A DNA stretch of 64,000 nucleotides from Rhizobiales bacterium IMCC20636 (GTDB lineage: Bacteria; Pseudomonadota; Alphaproteobacteria; Rhizobiales; GCA-2746425). The position numbers were made by a program, and so were the translations under genes. Where the stretch lies: assembly GCA_016865015.1 (NCBI GenBank), contig CP018226.1, positions 62,001 to 126,000 on the forward strand, written 5' to 3'. Below are positions 25,879 through 35,740 of the stretch, in pieces; the first letter of the stretch is position 1, and each line of letters opens with the position of its first letter. A model generated the notes under the pieces. That model was not told the origin of the DNA. It saw only the letters and a program-made list of their open reading frames with translations, and ran no database searches.

Positions 25879-26836
25879 AGGGTGGCCAGGTCAGCGCCAG
25901 CTTGCGAACAGCAATACCGCCCGGTGCCGGGGCATCCAGCACTGCGCTGCAGGCCTGGGGCAAATCGCTCAGCTTGGTGTAGCGCGGCTTGGCGGGTTTT
26001 GCCGGTTTCTTGCCGGGTTCCGGCTTTTTGGCAGGTTGTGTCATTTTCTTGAACCAGTAATCCAGAGGTTCGCCACAGCCATCTCCCGCAGGCGGTGCCG
26101 CCTGGTTCTTGCAACCCTGTGACCCTGCCGGGCAATTCAGCCGCACATGGAAATGATAGTGGTGCCCATACCAGGGCCGGATCTTTCTCAGGAACGTCCG
26201 GTCGCTGCCCGCTGTATCACACAATTTCTTCTTGATGCCGGGATGGACAAAAATGCGCGCCACCTCATCATAAGAGGCGGCCCGTTTCAGAACGCGGAAA
26301 TGAGCGTCGGTCCAGATATTGTCATCCACTTTGAGCGTGTTCTTTTTCAGCATCGAGATGGCTGAAATCTCTTCGCGCTCCTTGCGTGACAGCACACGGT
26401 CCGGCATCGGGCGCAGCCAGATATCAGCATCCAGACCAATCTGGTGAGAGGCGTGTCCGGACAGCATCGGTCCACCGCGCGGCTGCGCCAGATCACCAAC
26501 CATCAATCCGTTCCAGCCATCTTGGGTGGCAACGGCCTCGGCCAGCTTCTCCATATAGGCAACAAGCGCCGGATGCCCCCAATTGCGATTGCGGGACAGG
26601 CGCATGGCCTGCCAGTAGGGTCCATCAACCGGCAGCGCTGCACCACCGGCCAGACAACCCTTGGCATAAGAGCCGATGGAGCGTGCACGCATTTCTGCCG
26701 GAGCATCGCGCCGGCCAAACAGCTGTTTGGCTGGAACGGGATCAGCGGCAAATGAAACTGTGGCATCAACAGCGGCAAATGCCAGTGCCACACACAGCAT
26801 AAGCCCCTTTGAGACGAGTGAACGCATGTCAGACAT
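25832..26836 (-). CDS. mepA: Penicillin-insensitive murein endopeptidase
   Basis: This 334-residue secreted LAS-family metallopeptidase cuts cross-bridges in peptidoglycan. A signal peptide (RSLVSKGLMLCVALAFAAVD, cleavage near SFAA) is followed by the zinc motif SGHASHQIGLDADIW and the second ligand motif GHHYHFHVRL. The cysteines in CPAGSQGCKNQ and GDGCGEPLDYW fit the disulfides of MepA. The C-terminal region is unusually rich in Lys-Pro repeats (PAKKPEPGKKPAKPAKP) and ends in an extra domain of about 55 residues. The start may be at 26836 or three codons in at 26827. The tail has a duplicated copy downstream. Confidence 0.93.
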   Translation of the reverse strand: MSDMRSLVSKGLMLCVALAFAAVDATVSFAADPVPAKQLFGRRDAPAEMRARSIGSYAKGCLAGGAALPVDGPYWQAMRLSRNRNWGHPALVAYMEKLAEAVATQDGWNGLMVGDLAQPRGGPMLSGHASHQIGLDADIWLRPMPDRVLSRKEREEISAISMLKKNTLKVDDNIWTDAHFRVLKRAASYDEVARIFVHPGIKKKLCDTAGSDRTFLRKIRPWYGHHYHFHVRLNCPAGSQGCKNQAAPPAGDGCGEPLDYWFKKMTQPAKKPEPGKKPAKPAKPRYTKLSDLPQACSAVLDAPAPGGIAVRKLALTWPPYPWTNAPPPKARPIR

Positions 26837-27026
26837 CAGTGACTCCGAGTTTCAATCTCTGGTCTGCAGATGGCAGACCCGTATTAGAAAGAATGATGCT
26901 ACTGTCAGGCGGAATTTGCAAATTTTTGCTGCGCATAATCGAGTGGGTCATGACAAATTGCATTTTCAACTTCCTCAACCAGCTTTAGAGGGATAAGGCT
27001 GTCAGATCCCCACGAGAAAGCGTTCA

Positions 27027-27929
27027 ATGCCCCAATTCAATGAAAATATGCGCGGTGCAGCCTATATGGTGCTGGCCATGCTGACCTTTGTTCTGAACGA
27101 TGCGTTGATGAAAACGGTCAGTCCTGATATCGGCCTGTTTCAGGCGGTGTTTCTCCGCGGTATCCTGGCGACCACTGTTCTTGGCCTTTTGACGTGGCGC
27201 AGTCACGGATTTGCAACCGCGCGTGGGAAACCGAACAAGTATCTGGTGCTACGCACCATTGGTGAAGTGGGGGCTGGGATCTTTTTCCTGACCGCCCTGT
27301 TTAATATGGAATTTGCGAATGCGGCTGCAATCATGCAAGCCATGCCACTGGTCGTCACACTGGGCGCAGCACTTGTGCTGCGTGAAACCGTTGGCTGGCG
27401 GCGCTACAGTGCCATTACCATCGGGTTGATGGGAGTCATTATCATTATCCGACCAGGTAGCGACGGGTTCAATATTTTCTCGCTGTCTGCATTGGCTGCA
27501 GTCTTCTTTCTGATGTTGCGTGATCTGGCAACGCGCGGCATTCCCAGAGACATGTCATCAAATTTTATCTCCCTAGTGTCCTCCATTGCCGTCATGACGG
27601 TGGGCGGAATCGTGACGCTGTTTGGAGATTGGCAACCGGTCTCAGCGCTGACCCTGTCCAAACTCACCGGCTCGGCCCTGTTTTTGATGGTAGGTTATTT
27701 CTATTCGATCCAGGCTATGCGTTTCGGTGAAGTCAGCTTTACCTCGCCGTTTCGCTACACATCCCTGATATGGTCGATCCTGATGGGTTATCTGATCTTT
27801 GGCGACATACCGGATGTGCCGATGATCATCGGCAGTATCATTGTGGTTGGCAGTGGTCTCTTCACGCTGTATCGCGAGCGCAAGGTCAAACTGTCCAAAG
27901 CCCGGCAGATCAAAGCCGCCTCACCATGA
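27027..27929 (+). CDS. DMT-superfamily (EamA) transporter
   Basis: This 300-residue inner-membrane protein has ten hydrophobic segments in two EamA repeats (first MRGAAYMVLAMLTFVLND, second LSALAAVFFLMLRDLATRG). NAAAIMQAMPLVVTLGAALVL and FTSPFRYTSLIWSILMGYLIFGD are the typical repeat ends. Such carriers often export metabolites; the substrate is unknown. It starts 190 bp from the divergent mepA and overlaps the acetyltransferase gene tail-to-tail by 20 bp. Confidence 0.9.
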   Translation: MPQFNENMRGAAYMVLAMLTFVLNDALMKTVSPDIGLFQAVFLRGILATTVLGLLTWRSHGFATARGKPNKYLVLRTIGEVGAGIFFLTALFNMEFANAAAIMQAMPLVVTLGAALVLRETVGWRRYSAITIGLMGVIIIIRPGSDGFNIFSLSALAAVFFLMLRDLATRGIPRDMSSNFISLVSSIAVMTVGGIVTLFGDWQPVSALTLSKLTGSALFLMVGYFYSIQAMRFGEVSFTSPFRYTSLIWSILMGYLIFGDIPDVPMIIGSIIVVGSGLFTLYRERKVKLSKARQIKAASP

Positions 27930-28437
27930 TAATACGGCCTTGCGCTGGCAGACCAAGCGCTGTCTCTGCATCGAACCTTTCGACGATGGCGCCCGGCAGC
28001 CGGTCCATATCCGCTGCCAGAAATCCGTGCTTGCGGTAGAGCGCGCTGGACCATGGCGCAGCTTCCAAAGTGGACAGCACCAAAGCCGGACAATAGAGAA
28101 ATTTTGCATGATCAATGACCTGCACCACCAGTGCATCACCGATGCCCCTGCGCTGATGATCCGGATCGACGCTGATATCTTCGAGATAGAAAAATCCGTC
28201 AATCATGGCCGCCAGCGCATAGCCAAGCGGGCGATCTGCGGCGTCAATCGCAACCCATAGAAGACCATCCTCCAACCCCGCTTCGAACAAAGCGAGTGGC
28301 ATTTCAGCGCCGTCTGCGATTTCCGGATAGCCGATTGCGGCAAAGGCTGCTGCGGCGCGGCGCTCAATCTTTAAAATCTGTTGCAGATCATCGATCGTTG
28401 CAGGTCTGATTTCTGGCCTGATCGTCGGTGCGATCAA
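27910..28437 (-). CDS. GNAT-family N-acetyltransferase
   Basis: This 175-residue acyltransferase has the acetyl-CoA motif A segment FYLEDISVDPDHQRRGIGDALVVQVI, where QRRGIG binds the pyrophosphate, and the late SSALYRKHGFL motif. The acceptor is not evident. It starts within the stop of the DUF1330 gene (ATGA overlap), so it is the last gene of the dnaKJ-pmtA-pyrF cluster. Confidence 0.9.
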   Translation of the reverse strand: MIAPTIRPEIRPATIDDLQQILKIERRAAAAFAAIGYPEIADGAEMPLALFEAGLEDGLLWVAIDAADRPLGYALAAMIDGFFYLEDISVDPDHQRRGIGDALVVQVIDHAKFLYCPALVLSTLEAAPWSSALYRKHGFLAADMDRLPGAIVERFDAETALGLPAQGRIIMVRRL

Positions 28438-28748
28438 GCAGATTCGCCAAGCTGAGGGCCGTCATAGCCCTCGACAACCACCAATTCGCTGTCTGCCGAT
28501 GATTGGCGCAGGGGAATTGCCGCCTGATAATCGTCAGAGCGATAACAGGCCAGCGCATCCTCATAGGATGGAAATTCAAGGGTCACATTGCGGGCTCTTG
28601 AAGCCCCTTCAACGGCCTCGTATGTTCCACCCCTTGTGACATATTTCGCGCCATATTTGGCAAGCGGTTTTCCAATGGCTTTCACATAGGCCTGATAGCC
28701 TTCCATATCGGTCACATCGACCCGCGCAATCCAGTATCCCTTGGCCAT
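28434..28748 (-). CDS. DUF1330-family protein
   Basis: This 104-residue protein has the DUF1330 pattern: GYWIARVDVTDMEGYQAYVKA, KYGAKYVTRGGTYEAVEG and LEFPSYEDALACYRSDDYQ, a dimeric alpha-beta barrel fold of uncertain function. It is coupled at both ends: its ATG shares one base with the pyrF stop, and its stop overlaps the acetyltransferase start by 4 bp. Confidence 0.92.
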   Translation of the reverse strand: MAKGYWIARVDVTDMEGYQAYVKAIGKPLAKYGAKYVTRGGTYEAVEGASRARNVTLEFPSYEDALACYRSDDYQAAIPLRQSSADSELVVVEGYDGPQLGESA

Positions 28749-29467
28749 CAGAATGCCCCTTCCATTTCCTCAACAATTGCTTCCATCGCAGCCACCGGAT
28801 CATTCACTGCATTGATCGGACGACCAATGACCAGATAGTCAGAGCCTGCCTGCAGTCCCTCAGCCGGTGTCATCACCCGCTTCTGATCCCCATGATCGCT
28901 GCCCTTTGGGCGAATTCCAGGCACCACCAGCGCCATGCTGTCGCCAACGATCTTGCGCAATGCGGCCACTTCCAGAGTGGAGCAGACCAGACCATCCATG
29001 CCCACTGCCAGCGCTTGCGCGCCACGCTTTGCCACCAGTTCGGAGGCTGTCAGACCATAGCCTGCATCGCGCAAATCCTCATCATCCATACTGGTCAGCA
29101 CGGTGACGCCCAAAAGGGTCAGGTCGGTGGCGGCTGGGCTTGCCTTCTTTGCCGCAACAGCGGCTGCCATGGCTTTTGGATAGGCATGCAGGGTCAGCAT
29201 ATCCGCGCCAAGTTCAGCAACACTTGTGACACCGCCCTTGACGGTGTTGTCGATGTCGAGAAGTTTGAGATCCAGAAAAATGCGCTTACCGGCAGCTTTC
29301 AGTTCCGGCACAAGGGCCAGACCACCGGCAAAGGCCAGTTGATGGCCGATCTTATAGAATGAAGCACTGTCACCAAGAGTTTCCACCAATGCACTGGCCT
29401 TGCCAATTGTGGGATAGTCCAATGCAACGATAACACGGTCTCTTGGGGCAAGGTTTGCAGTGCGCAT
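28748..29467 (-). CDS. pyrF: Orotidine 5'-phosphate decarboxylase
   Basis: This 239-residue TIM-barrel enzyme converts OMP to UMP, the last step of UMP synthesis. The catalytic Asp-Lys-Asp set is seen in [13 protein letters not shown], with VALDYPT at the start and [19 protein letters not shown] as the phosphate loop. The start at 29467 is supported by GGAG 8 bases upstream; an in-frame ATG at 29485 lies before that site. It follows the FMN-reductase gene by 24 bp. Confidence 0.96.
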   Translation of the reverse strand: MRTANLAPRDRVIVALDYPTIGKASALVETLGDSASFYKIGHQLAFAGGLALVPELKAAGKRIFLDLKLLDIDNTVKGGVTSVAELGADMLTLHAYPKAMAAAVAAKKASPAATDLTLLGVTVLTSMDDEDLRDAGYGLTASELVAKRGAQALAVGMDGLVCSTLEVAALRKIVGDSMALVVPGIRPKGSDHGDQKRVMTPAEGLQAGSDYLVIGRPINAVNDPVAAMEAIVEEMEGAF

Positions 29468-29491
29468 ATGGTGGGTCTCCTTCATAGCATG

Positions 29492-30070
29492 TTATAGAAC
29501 CCTGGCTTTATGGACCAGAGAGGTCAGCATGTTTTTCAGCATTAGTCGGGGCCGTTCGGCGATCAGGTTTCCGTCCTCACCAAAGGCCTGCCCGGATTGA
29601 GGCACGGCCAGTTGCTCTGGGACAATGAGAGTGCCGAAGCCATTTTCCAGCATGGAACGGGTCACCGTCATGGCACGCAAGGACCCAAAAGCACCCGGGC
29701 TGGTTCCCGCCAACGCAAAGACAGGCCCCTTGAAGGGTGACAAAATCTCTCCGTCTGCCGGTCTGACGCGGCTGACCCAGTCCAGCGTGTTTTTCAGCAG
29801 TGGTGTGGGTCCGGCATTGTATTCCGGTGAGACAATGATGATCCCGTCATGATCCGACATCAGTCGTGCCAGCTTGCGGGCAGCATCCGGTGCGCCGCTT
29901 TCCGTTTCAAGATCACCATCATAAATCGGCATGGCATAGTCGCGCAGGGAAATGAGGTTTGGTGCCCCACCATATTCGGGAAGTGCGGCTGCAAGTGCCT
30001 CGGCCAATCTTGTATTCGTTGACTCCTTGCGTATCGAACCGGAGAAAATCAGAATACCGGGATCTGTCAT
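29492..30070 (-). CDS. NADPH-dependent FMN reductase family protein
   Basis: This 192-residue flavodoxin-like reductase has the FMN phosphate loop FSGSIRKESTNTRLAEALA at residues 8-26 and the second flavin loop SPEYNAGPTPLLKNTLDWVSR. Related proteins reduce flavins, quinones or chromate. ATG 30070 overlaps the pmtA stop as ATGA, which decides against the longer frame starting at 30124. Confidence 0.93.
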   Translation of the reverse strand: MTDPGILIFSGSIRKESTNTRLAEALAAALPEYGGAPNLISLRDYAMPIYDGDLETESGAPDAARKLARLMSDHDGIIIVSPEYNAGPTPLLKNTLDWVSRVRPADGEILSPFKGPVFALAGTSPGAFGSLRAMTVTRSMLENGFGTLIVPEQLAVPQSGQAFGEDGNLIAERPRLMLKNMLTSLVHKARVL

Positions 30071-30681
30071 CGCGTGGCCTTGTAACGCCAGACACGCGCT
30101 GGCGGCAGGTTCAGCATGATCCACGGACTACCGGTCAGTTCGGACCCCGCAGGCAATTCCTGGGTTTTGACCGGTGGCACCAATGCGTAGGAGAACTGAA
30201 TGAACTCGCCGCCATTTGGCATCAATGACAGGGCAGAGTTGATCAGCTTTATGCGGTCTGCCACTGGTCTGGTAAACAGGGGCAGGCTGGAGACAACACT
30301 GGAAACACGCTCAATGCCATGGTCGATGAGCGTTTTCTTCAATGCATAGGCATCGCCCTGCAAGATATGAACCTCGGGAAATCTATTGCGCAGCAAGGCG
30401 CAGAAGTCCGGATTGAACTCGACGCAGAACAGATTTTGCGGCCTGACACCCCGCTTCAGCAGAGCTTTGGTCACAGCACCGGTTCCGGGGCCCAGCTCAA
30501 TAACGGGCAAATCAGACTGTATGTCGACCGTTTCGGCCATGCGCTCTGTCAGGGCTTTGCCTGAAGGGGAGACCGCGCCAGTGGTGAGGGGTTTGGACGC
30601 CCAGTTTTTCAAAAAGCGGGCATCGTCCTTCAAACCGGCCAGCAGTCGGTCACGGCGGTGGTTCTGCCCAGAATGGTTCAT
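30067..30681 (-). CDS. pmtA: Phosphatidylethanolamine N-methyltransferase, PmtA type
   Basis: This 204-residue SAM-dependent methyltransferase starts MNHSGQNHRRDRLLAGL. It has motif I VIELGPGTGAVTKALL, an acidic residue in CVEFNPDFC, ILQGDAY, and VVSSLPLFTRPVADR, as in the rhizobial/Rhodobacter PmtA enzymes that methylate phosphatidylethanolamine toward phosphatidylcholine. The open frame runs back to 30885 inside dnaJ, so the shorter start is used. The position directly behind dnaJ matches the rhizobial order. Confidence 0.88.
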   Translation of the reverse strand: MNHSGQNHRRDRLLAGLKDDARFLKNWASKPLTTGAVSPSGKALTERMAETVDIQSDLPVIELGPGTGAVTKALLKRGVRPQNLFCVEFNPDFCALLRNRFPEVHILQGDAYALKKTLIDHGIERVSSVVSSLPLFTRPVADRIKLINSALSLMPNGGEFIQFSYALVPPVKTQELPAGSELTGSPWIMLNLPPARVWRYKATR

Positions 30682-30787
30682 GGAGCAGTGTTTCGACGGT
30701 CCGCCAACCTCTTCAGAAGGGCGTTCGTCCTTGAATTTTCCATCACCTTCTCCCACGCAACCTCCCCCTGTGAGACCCGACCAGCCG

Positions 30788-31936
30788 TCAGGAGGCTTCG
30801 CCGCCCAAATTCTCGAAGAAGTCACGCATCCTTGCAAAGAAGCCATGGGATTGCGGATTATTGTCCGCAGAACTTTCTTTTTCAAATTCCTGCAACAATT
30901 CCCGCTGGCGTTTGCTCAGATTGGTTGGTGTTTCAACCGCGATCTGAATATACATGTCGCCGCGCTGTTTGGAACGCAGAACACTCATTCCCTTGGTGCG
31001 CAAGCGGAACTGTTTTCCACTTTGACTTCCATCAGGCACTTTGACACGGGTTTTGCCTCCATCGACCGTCGGCACATCAAACTGGCCACCAAGAGCAGCC
31101 GTTGTCAGTGAAATCGGAACCCGACAGAAAATGTCAGATCCATCACGCTGGAAGAAATCATGAGGCTTTAATGAGACAAAAATATAAAGGTCGCCTGTCG
31201 GACCACCACGTTCTCCCGCTTCGCCTTCATTGGCGAGCCGAATGCGTGTGCCATCTTCAATGCCCGCCGGAATGTTGACAGACAGGGAACGATCTTCATG
31301 GACGCGGCCATCTCCAGAACAATTTTCGCAGGGATCGCTGATGATCTCGCCACGCCCCTGACAGGTCGGGCAGGTCCGTTCAATGGTGAAAAAGCCCTGT
31401 GCTGCGCGCACCTTGCCGATACCGCCGCAGGTGCTACATGGCGTTGGTTCCGAGCCGGGCCGTGCACCACTTCCCGAGCAGATTTCGCATGCGACGGAGG
31501 ACGGAATATCAATATCAACCGTTTTGCCGGCAAAGGCTTCTTCAAGGCTGATTTCAAGATTATAACGCAGGTCAGCCCCGCGATTGCTTGCAGTGCGGCC
31601 ACGCCGGCCACCGCCGCCACCGCCCATGAAATCGCCAAAAATGTCTTCGAAAATATCTGACATGGATGCGCCGAAATCGCCGCCACCGCCACCGCCGCCG
31701 GGTCCACCCTGCTCAAATGCGGCATGGCCAAACCTGTCATAGGCGGCGCGCTTTTGTGGATCTTTCAGCGCCTCATAGGCTGCATTCACATCTTTGAAAT
31801 TTGCTTCCGCCTGTGCATCTCCCGGATTACGATCAGGGTGGTACTGCATGGCTTTCTTGCGATAGGCACTCTTGAGAGTTTTGTCGTCGGCGCTCCGCTC
31901 CACTCCCAGTACGACATAGAAATCGGTTTTGGACAT
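30788..31936 (-). CDS. dnaJ: Chaperone DnaJ
   Basis: This 382-residue co-chaperone has a J-domain with HPD in [11 protein letters not shown], a Gly/Phe-rich linker ([13 protein letters not shown]), and four zinc-binding repeats: [24 protein letters not shown] and CENCSGDG. The C-terminal peptide-binding domains follow. It stimulates DnaK ATPase and delivers unfolded proteins. It lies 198 bp behind dnaK, past a strong stem-loop, so part of its transcription may come from its own promoter. Confidence 0.98.
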   Translation of the reverse strand: MSKTDFYVVLGVERSADDKTLKSAYRKKAMQYHPDRNPGDAQAEANFKDVNAAYEALKDPQKRAAYDRFGHAAFEQGGPGGGGGGGDFGASMSDIFEDIFGDFMGGGGGGRRGRTASNRGADLRYNLEISLEEAFAGKTVDIDIPSSVACEICSGSGARPGSEPTPCSTCGGIGKVRAAQGFFTIERTCPTCQGRGEIISDPCENCSGDGRVHEDRSLSVNIPAGIEDGTRIRLANEGEAGERGGPTGDLYIFVSLKPHDFFQRDGSDIFCRVPISLTTAALGGQFDVPTVDGGKTRVKVPDGSQSGKQFRLRTKGMSVLRSKQRGDMYIQIAVETPTNLSKRQRELLQEFEKESSADNNPQSHGFFARMRDFFENLGGEAS

Positions 31937-32085
31937 CTGGAATTTACTCGTCTCTGGCAGGATCAGAAAAAGTCGGGATGGCGCTCAACTGCACGCATTG
32001 CCGCAGTGAGTAACCGTTCGCGAAGCACAATTCCAGAACTTTCGAATCAGCTTGCTGCTTGTCGGTCATGATATGTGCCATCTGA

Positions 32086-32120
32086 AAACGGGCCGGTGCA
32101 TTCAAGCACCGGCCCTTTTT
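32086..32120. terminator. Stem-loop between dnaK and dnaJ (bidirectional terminator-like)
   Basis: GGGCCGGTGC and GCACCGGCCC form a perfect 10-bp stem around a 6-base loop. On the plus strand it is followed by TTTTT. On the minus strand, the direction of dnaK and dnaJ, it is followed by only GTTTT. It starts about 15 bp behind the dnaK stop and may reduce read-through into dnaJ. Confidence 0.65.
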
Positions 32121-32134
32121 CATTGCGATTGAGC

Positions 32135-34051
32135 TCAGGCGGATTTTTGATCATCCGCATCATCGTCGGAGACTTCTTCGAAGTCTGCGTCGATGATCTC
32201 TTCATCATCCGAGCTGTCGTCATCATCCTCATCGGATGCTTCATCCTGGGTGGCTTTGTAAATCGCTTCACCAAGTTTCATCGACACAGTCGCAAGCGCC
32301 TGGGTCTTGGTCATGATTTCTTCCGCATCATCACCTTCAACCGCTGCCTTCAGATCAGTGAGGCCCATTTCAATGGCTTCCTTGTCTTCGTCAGCGACCT
32401 TGTCACCATGTTCGGCCAGTGACTTTTCGGTGGTGTTGATGAGGGCTTCGGCATGGTTCTTGGCTTCAACCGATTCCTTGCGCTTCTGATCCGCATCGGC
32501 ATTGGCCTCGGCATCCTTGACCATATTGTCGATCTCGTCATCCGACAGACCACCAGATGCCTGGATCTGGATCTGCATTTCCTTGCCGGTACCCTTGTCC
32601 TTGGCGGACACATTGACGATGCCGTTGGCATCAATGTCAAAAGTCACCTCGATCTGAGGCATGCCTCGGGGTGCGGGTGGAATTCCGGCCAGATCGAACT
32701 GTCCGAGGACCTTGTTGTCCGCAGCCATTTCGCGCTCACCCTGGAAGACCCGGATAGTCACAGCATTCTGATTGTCTTCAGCGGTTGAATAGACCTTCTG
32801 CTTCTTGGTCGGAATGGTTGTGTTGCGCTCGATCAAACGGTCGAACACGCCACCCAGAGTTTCGATGCCCAGGGACAGTGGTGTCACATCGAGCAACAGA
32901 ACGTCTTTGACATCACCCTGCAGAACGCCGGCCTGAATGGCCGCACCCATGGCAACAACCTCATCCGGGTTCACACCCTTATGCGGATCCTTGCCAAAGA
33001 ATTCCTTCACGACTTCCTGGATTTTCGGCATGCGGGTCATACCGCCAACCAGAACCACTTCGTCGATCTCGCCAGCTGACAGGCCAGCATCTTTCAAGGC
33101 TGATTTACAAGGACCAACGGTCCGCTGCACCAGATCGTCCACGAGAGATTCCAGCTTTGCGCGGGTCAGTTTGATGGTCAGATGTTTTGGACCGGACGCA
33201 TCAGCTGTGATGAAGGGCAGATTGACTTCTGTCTGGGTCGATGCAGACAGTTCAATCTTGGCTTTTTCCGCCGCTTCCTTCAGACGCTGCAGAGCGAGCT
33301 TGTCGCCACGCAGATCAATGCCCTGATCCTTCTTGAACTCATCAGCCAGATAGCTAACCAGACGCATGTCGAAATCTTCACCGCCAAGGAATGTATCCCC
33401 ATTGGTGGATTTCACTTCGAACACGCCATCGCCGATTTCGAGAATGGACACATCAAATGTACCACCGCCCAAATCGTAAACAGCAATTGTCTTGCCGTCA
33501 TTCTTGTCGAGACCATAAGCAAGTGCTGCAGCTGTCGGCTCGTTGATGATCCGCAGAACTTCCAGACCGGCAATCTTGCCTGCATCCTTGGTGGCCTGAC
33601 GTTGGGCATCGTTGAAGTAGGCAGGAACGGTGATAACCGCCTGTGTCACACTTTCACCGAGATAAGCTTCAGCTGTTTCCTTCATTTTCTGAAGAATCAT
33701 CGCAGAGACCTGTGAGGGAGAATAGGTCTCGTTCTGCGCCTTGACCCAGGCATCACCATTGTCTGCCTTGACGATCTGATAGGGCACAAGCTTCTTGTCT
33801 TTGGTCACCATCGGGTCGTTGAAACGACGGCCAACGAGACGTTTGACAGCAAACACAGTGTTTTCCGGATTGGTCACGCCCTGGCGTTTTGCAGACTGGC
33901 CAACCAGCCGCTCGCCATCTTCGGTGAAACCCACCATAGACGGGGTGGTGCGCGCACCTTCAGCGTTTTCAATAACTTTCGGATTTTTGCCGTCCATGAC
34001 GGCGATACAGGAATTGGTGGTTCCCAAATCAATACCAATGACTTTCGCCAT
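32135..34051 (-). CDS. dnaK: Chaperone DnaK (Hsp70)
   Basis: This full-length 638-residue Hsp70 has [21 protein letters not shown] (phosphate 1), [36 protein letters not shown] (phosphate 2), [14 protein letters not shown], the interdomain linker [19 protein letters not shown], and an acidic C terminus. It folds and protects proteins together with DnaJ and GrpE. An RpoH-type promoter stands 187 bp upstream, in a 329-bp gap shared with the divergent alkB gene. Confidence 0.99.
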   Translation of the reverse strand: MAKVIGIDLGTTNSCIAVMDGKNPKVIENAEGARTTPSMVGFTEDGERLVGQSAKRQGVTNPENTVFAVKRLVGRRFNDPMVTKDKKLVPYQIVKADNGDAWVKAQNETYSPSQVSAMILQKMKETAEAYLGESVTQAVITVPAYFNDAQRQATKDAGKIAGLEVLRIINEPTAAALAYGLDKNDGKTIAVYDLGGGTFDVSILEIGDGVFEVKSTNGDTFLGGEDFDMRLVSYLADEFKKDQGIDLRGDKLALQRLKEAAEKAKIELSASTQTEVNLPFITADASGPKHLTIKLTRAKLESLVDDLVQRTVGPCKSALKDAGLSAGEIDEVVLVGGMTRMPKIQEVVKEFFGKDPHKGVNPDEVVAMGAAIQAGVLQGDVKDVLLLDVTPLSLGIETLGGVFDRLIERNTTIPTKKQKVYSTAEDNQNAVTIRVFQGEREMAADNKVLGQFDLAGIPPAPRGMPQIEVTFDIDANGIVNVSAKDKGTGKEMQIQIQASGGLSDDEIDNMVKDAEANADADQKRKESVEAKNHAEALINTTEKSLAEHGDKVADEDKEAIEMGLTDLKAAVEGDDAEEIMTKTQALATVSMKLGEAIYKATQDEASDEDDDDSSDDEEIIDADFEEVSDDDADDQKSA

Positions 34052-34237
34052 ATTTACTCTCCTTATTTGGCAGACATGACCCTTGCTTTCGCGCCGACCT
34101 CAAGGCATCGGCTTTTTCAGTTTGCGAGGCAGGAACAAATCCCCTTTGCTCAACTTGTTTGTTTACCATGCACATCTTGCATGCCGGATAGTCTATTCCA
34201 AAAGGATAAAAGGCCCGGCACACTGTGCTTCGAGGGG

Positions 34238-34267
34238 TATATAAGAGAGTGAGACACTCCCTGCAAG
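34238..34267 (-). promoter_or_regulatory. RpoH (sigma-32) type heat-shock promoter of dnaK
   Basis: On the minus strand CTTGCAG (34267-34261) is followed, 15 bases after that heptamer, by CTTATATA (34245-34238). The alphaproteobacterial RpoH consensus is CTTG followed at this distance by a CYTAT-type -10 element. The site lies at a suitable distance ahead of dnaK. The assignment is by pattern and was not tested. Confidence 0.7.
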
Positions 34268-34380
34268 CGCCGGATTGCGCGGATTTTTGACAAGGCACGA
34301 CTTTTTTATGCATCAACACTGCAACCAGACCATTCCATGGCCACCAGATAAGTCCCGCAAGGACAATCCGGGAGGCGAGG

Positions 34381-34986
34381 ATGGAGCTTGAACCAGGCCT
34401 GTTTCTGTATAGCGGATATTTTGATCGCAGCGCCCAGACCGTGCTGCGCGATACAATCCGCAAAATTGTCGATGCGGCCCCCTTGTTTCAACCAACCATG
34501 CCGAAAACAGGAAAACCGCTTTCCGTCAAAATGAGCAATTGCGGATCTTTGGGCTGGGTTGCTGACAAGGCCGGCTATCGCTATCAGGATGTCCACCCAG
34601 TGACGGGCGAACCATGGCCACAAATGCCATCTCAGTTACTCGATCTGTGGAGCACAGTGGCTGTAGATGCGCCCAAGCCGCAGGCCTGTCTGATCAATTA
34701 TTATCAACCCAACGCAAAAATGGGGCTGCATCAGGATCGCGACGAAGCCGTGTTTACGGCACCGGTTGTTTCGCTATCACTGGGCGATGAGTGCCAGTTT
34801 CGCATCGGCACAACGCAGCGCAACGGTCCGACCAAAAGCTTCAAACTGACATCTGGAGATGTTCTGGTGATGAGCGGTGAGAGCCGTCTGGCGTTTCACG
34901 GCGTGGATCGGATTTTCCCCGGCACCTCAACATTGCTGAAAGCGCCGGGCCGTATCAATCTGACTCTGAGACGGGTGACCGCCTGA
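34381..34986 (+). CDS. alkB: AlkB-type alpha-ketoglutarate-dependent DNA repair dioxygenase
   Basis: This 201-residue Fe(II)/2-oxoglutarate enzyme removes alkyl groups from bases in DNA or RNA. The iron ligands are visible in MGLHQDRDEAV (HxD) and in SRLAFHGVDRIFPG (second His), and RINLTLRR carries the 2-oxoglutarate-binding arginines. NYYQPNAKMG is the usual nucleotide-lid segment. It is divergent from dnaK, and its stop codon directly abuts that of grpE on the other strand. Confidence 0.93.
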   Translation: MELEPGLFLYSGYFDRSAQTVLRDTIRKIVDAAPLFQPTMPKTGKPLSVKMSNCGSLGWVADKAGYRYQDVHPVTGEPWPQMPSQLLDLWSTVAVDAPKPQACLINYYQPNAKMGLHQDRDEAVFTAPVVSLSLGDECQFRIGTTQRNGPTKSFKLTSGDVLVMSGESRLAFHGVDRIFPGTSTLLKAPGRINLTLRRVTA

Positions 34987-35661
34987 TCAGTCTTCGATGT
35001 CCGCTTCATCATCCGGGACGGCTTTTGGTGCGGGCTTGGGGCCGCCCTTGGAAACACCGACCATAGCCGGACGCAAAACCCGGTCACCCAGCATGTAGCC
35101 TGCCTGCATGACCTGAACCACCATGCCACTGGCAACAGACGGGTTTGGAACCTCAAATACGGCCTGATGGCGATTCGGATCAAATTTCTCGCCGATAGGC
35201 TCTTCTTTGGTCACGCCATGTTTGGCAAAGACGCGCACCATTTCACGGCCGGTCATTTCCACGCCTTCCACAAGCGCTGCCAAAGTCGTGCCGGCACCTT
35301 CCTTCTCTTCTTCGGAGACGGTGGAGATGGCGCGGTCCAGATTGTCGCCAATGCTCAGCACATCGCGGGCAAAATTGGAAATTGCATATTGCCGCGTATC
35401 AGCCACTTCGCGCTTTGTGCGGCGGCGCAGATTTTCCATATCAGCGGCTAACCGCAGCATCTGGTCTTTCAGCGCATCTTTTTCTTCGCGCAGCTTCTGG
35501 TTTTCTTCCAGCAGCGCGTCAATGACTTCTTCCGGCGTACGTTTGCCAGTCTGTGTCAATTCTTCTTCGGTTGCAGCATCGGAAGTGTTCAATCCGCTTT
35601 CCTGTGCCGCATTTTCCAAATTGTCATTTGATGTGTCAGGTGTGTTGGTTTCGTCACTCAT
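34987..35661 (-). CDS. grpE: Nucleotide exchange factor GrpE
   Basis: This 224-residue GrpE has an acidic, low-complexity N terminus, a long coiled coil ([21 protein letters not shown], about residues 44-80), [25 protein letters not shown], and the beta domain with [14 protein letters not shown] and [23 protein letters not shown]. It exchanges ADP on DnaK. It follows hrcA by about 80 bp in the same direction, the standard alphaproteobacterial order. Confidence 0.98.
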   Translation of the reverse strand: MSDETNTPDTSNDNLENAAQESGLNTSDAATEEELTQTGKRTPEEVIDALLEENQKLREEKDALKDQMLRLAADMENLRRRTKREVADTRQYAISNFARDVLSIGDNLDRAISTVSEEEKEGAGTTLAALVEGVEMTGREMVRVFAKHGVTKEEPIGEKFDPNRHQAVFEVPNPSVASGMVVQVMQAGYMLGDRVLRPAMVGVSKGGPKPAPKAVPDDEADIED

Positions 35662-35740
35662 GATCGATCACGGTCTTTTCGATTTAATCTGATAGTTGGG
35701 ATATCGAAGCTCGGAGGCAAAAAATCAACCGTCAATCTCA

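Noticed and set aside
30067-30885. PmtA starting at 30885
   Set aside because: The extension lies in the dnaJ coding region and contains no methyltransferase sequence; a start at 30681 gives the usual length.
31168-31740. 190-residue open frame opposite to the normal dnaJ frame set, cysteine-rich
   Set aside because: It is a shadow of the dnaJ zinc-finger region in another frame; its composition follows the repeats of dnaJ.
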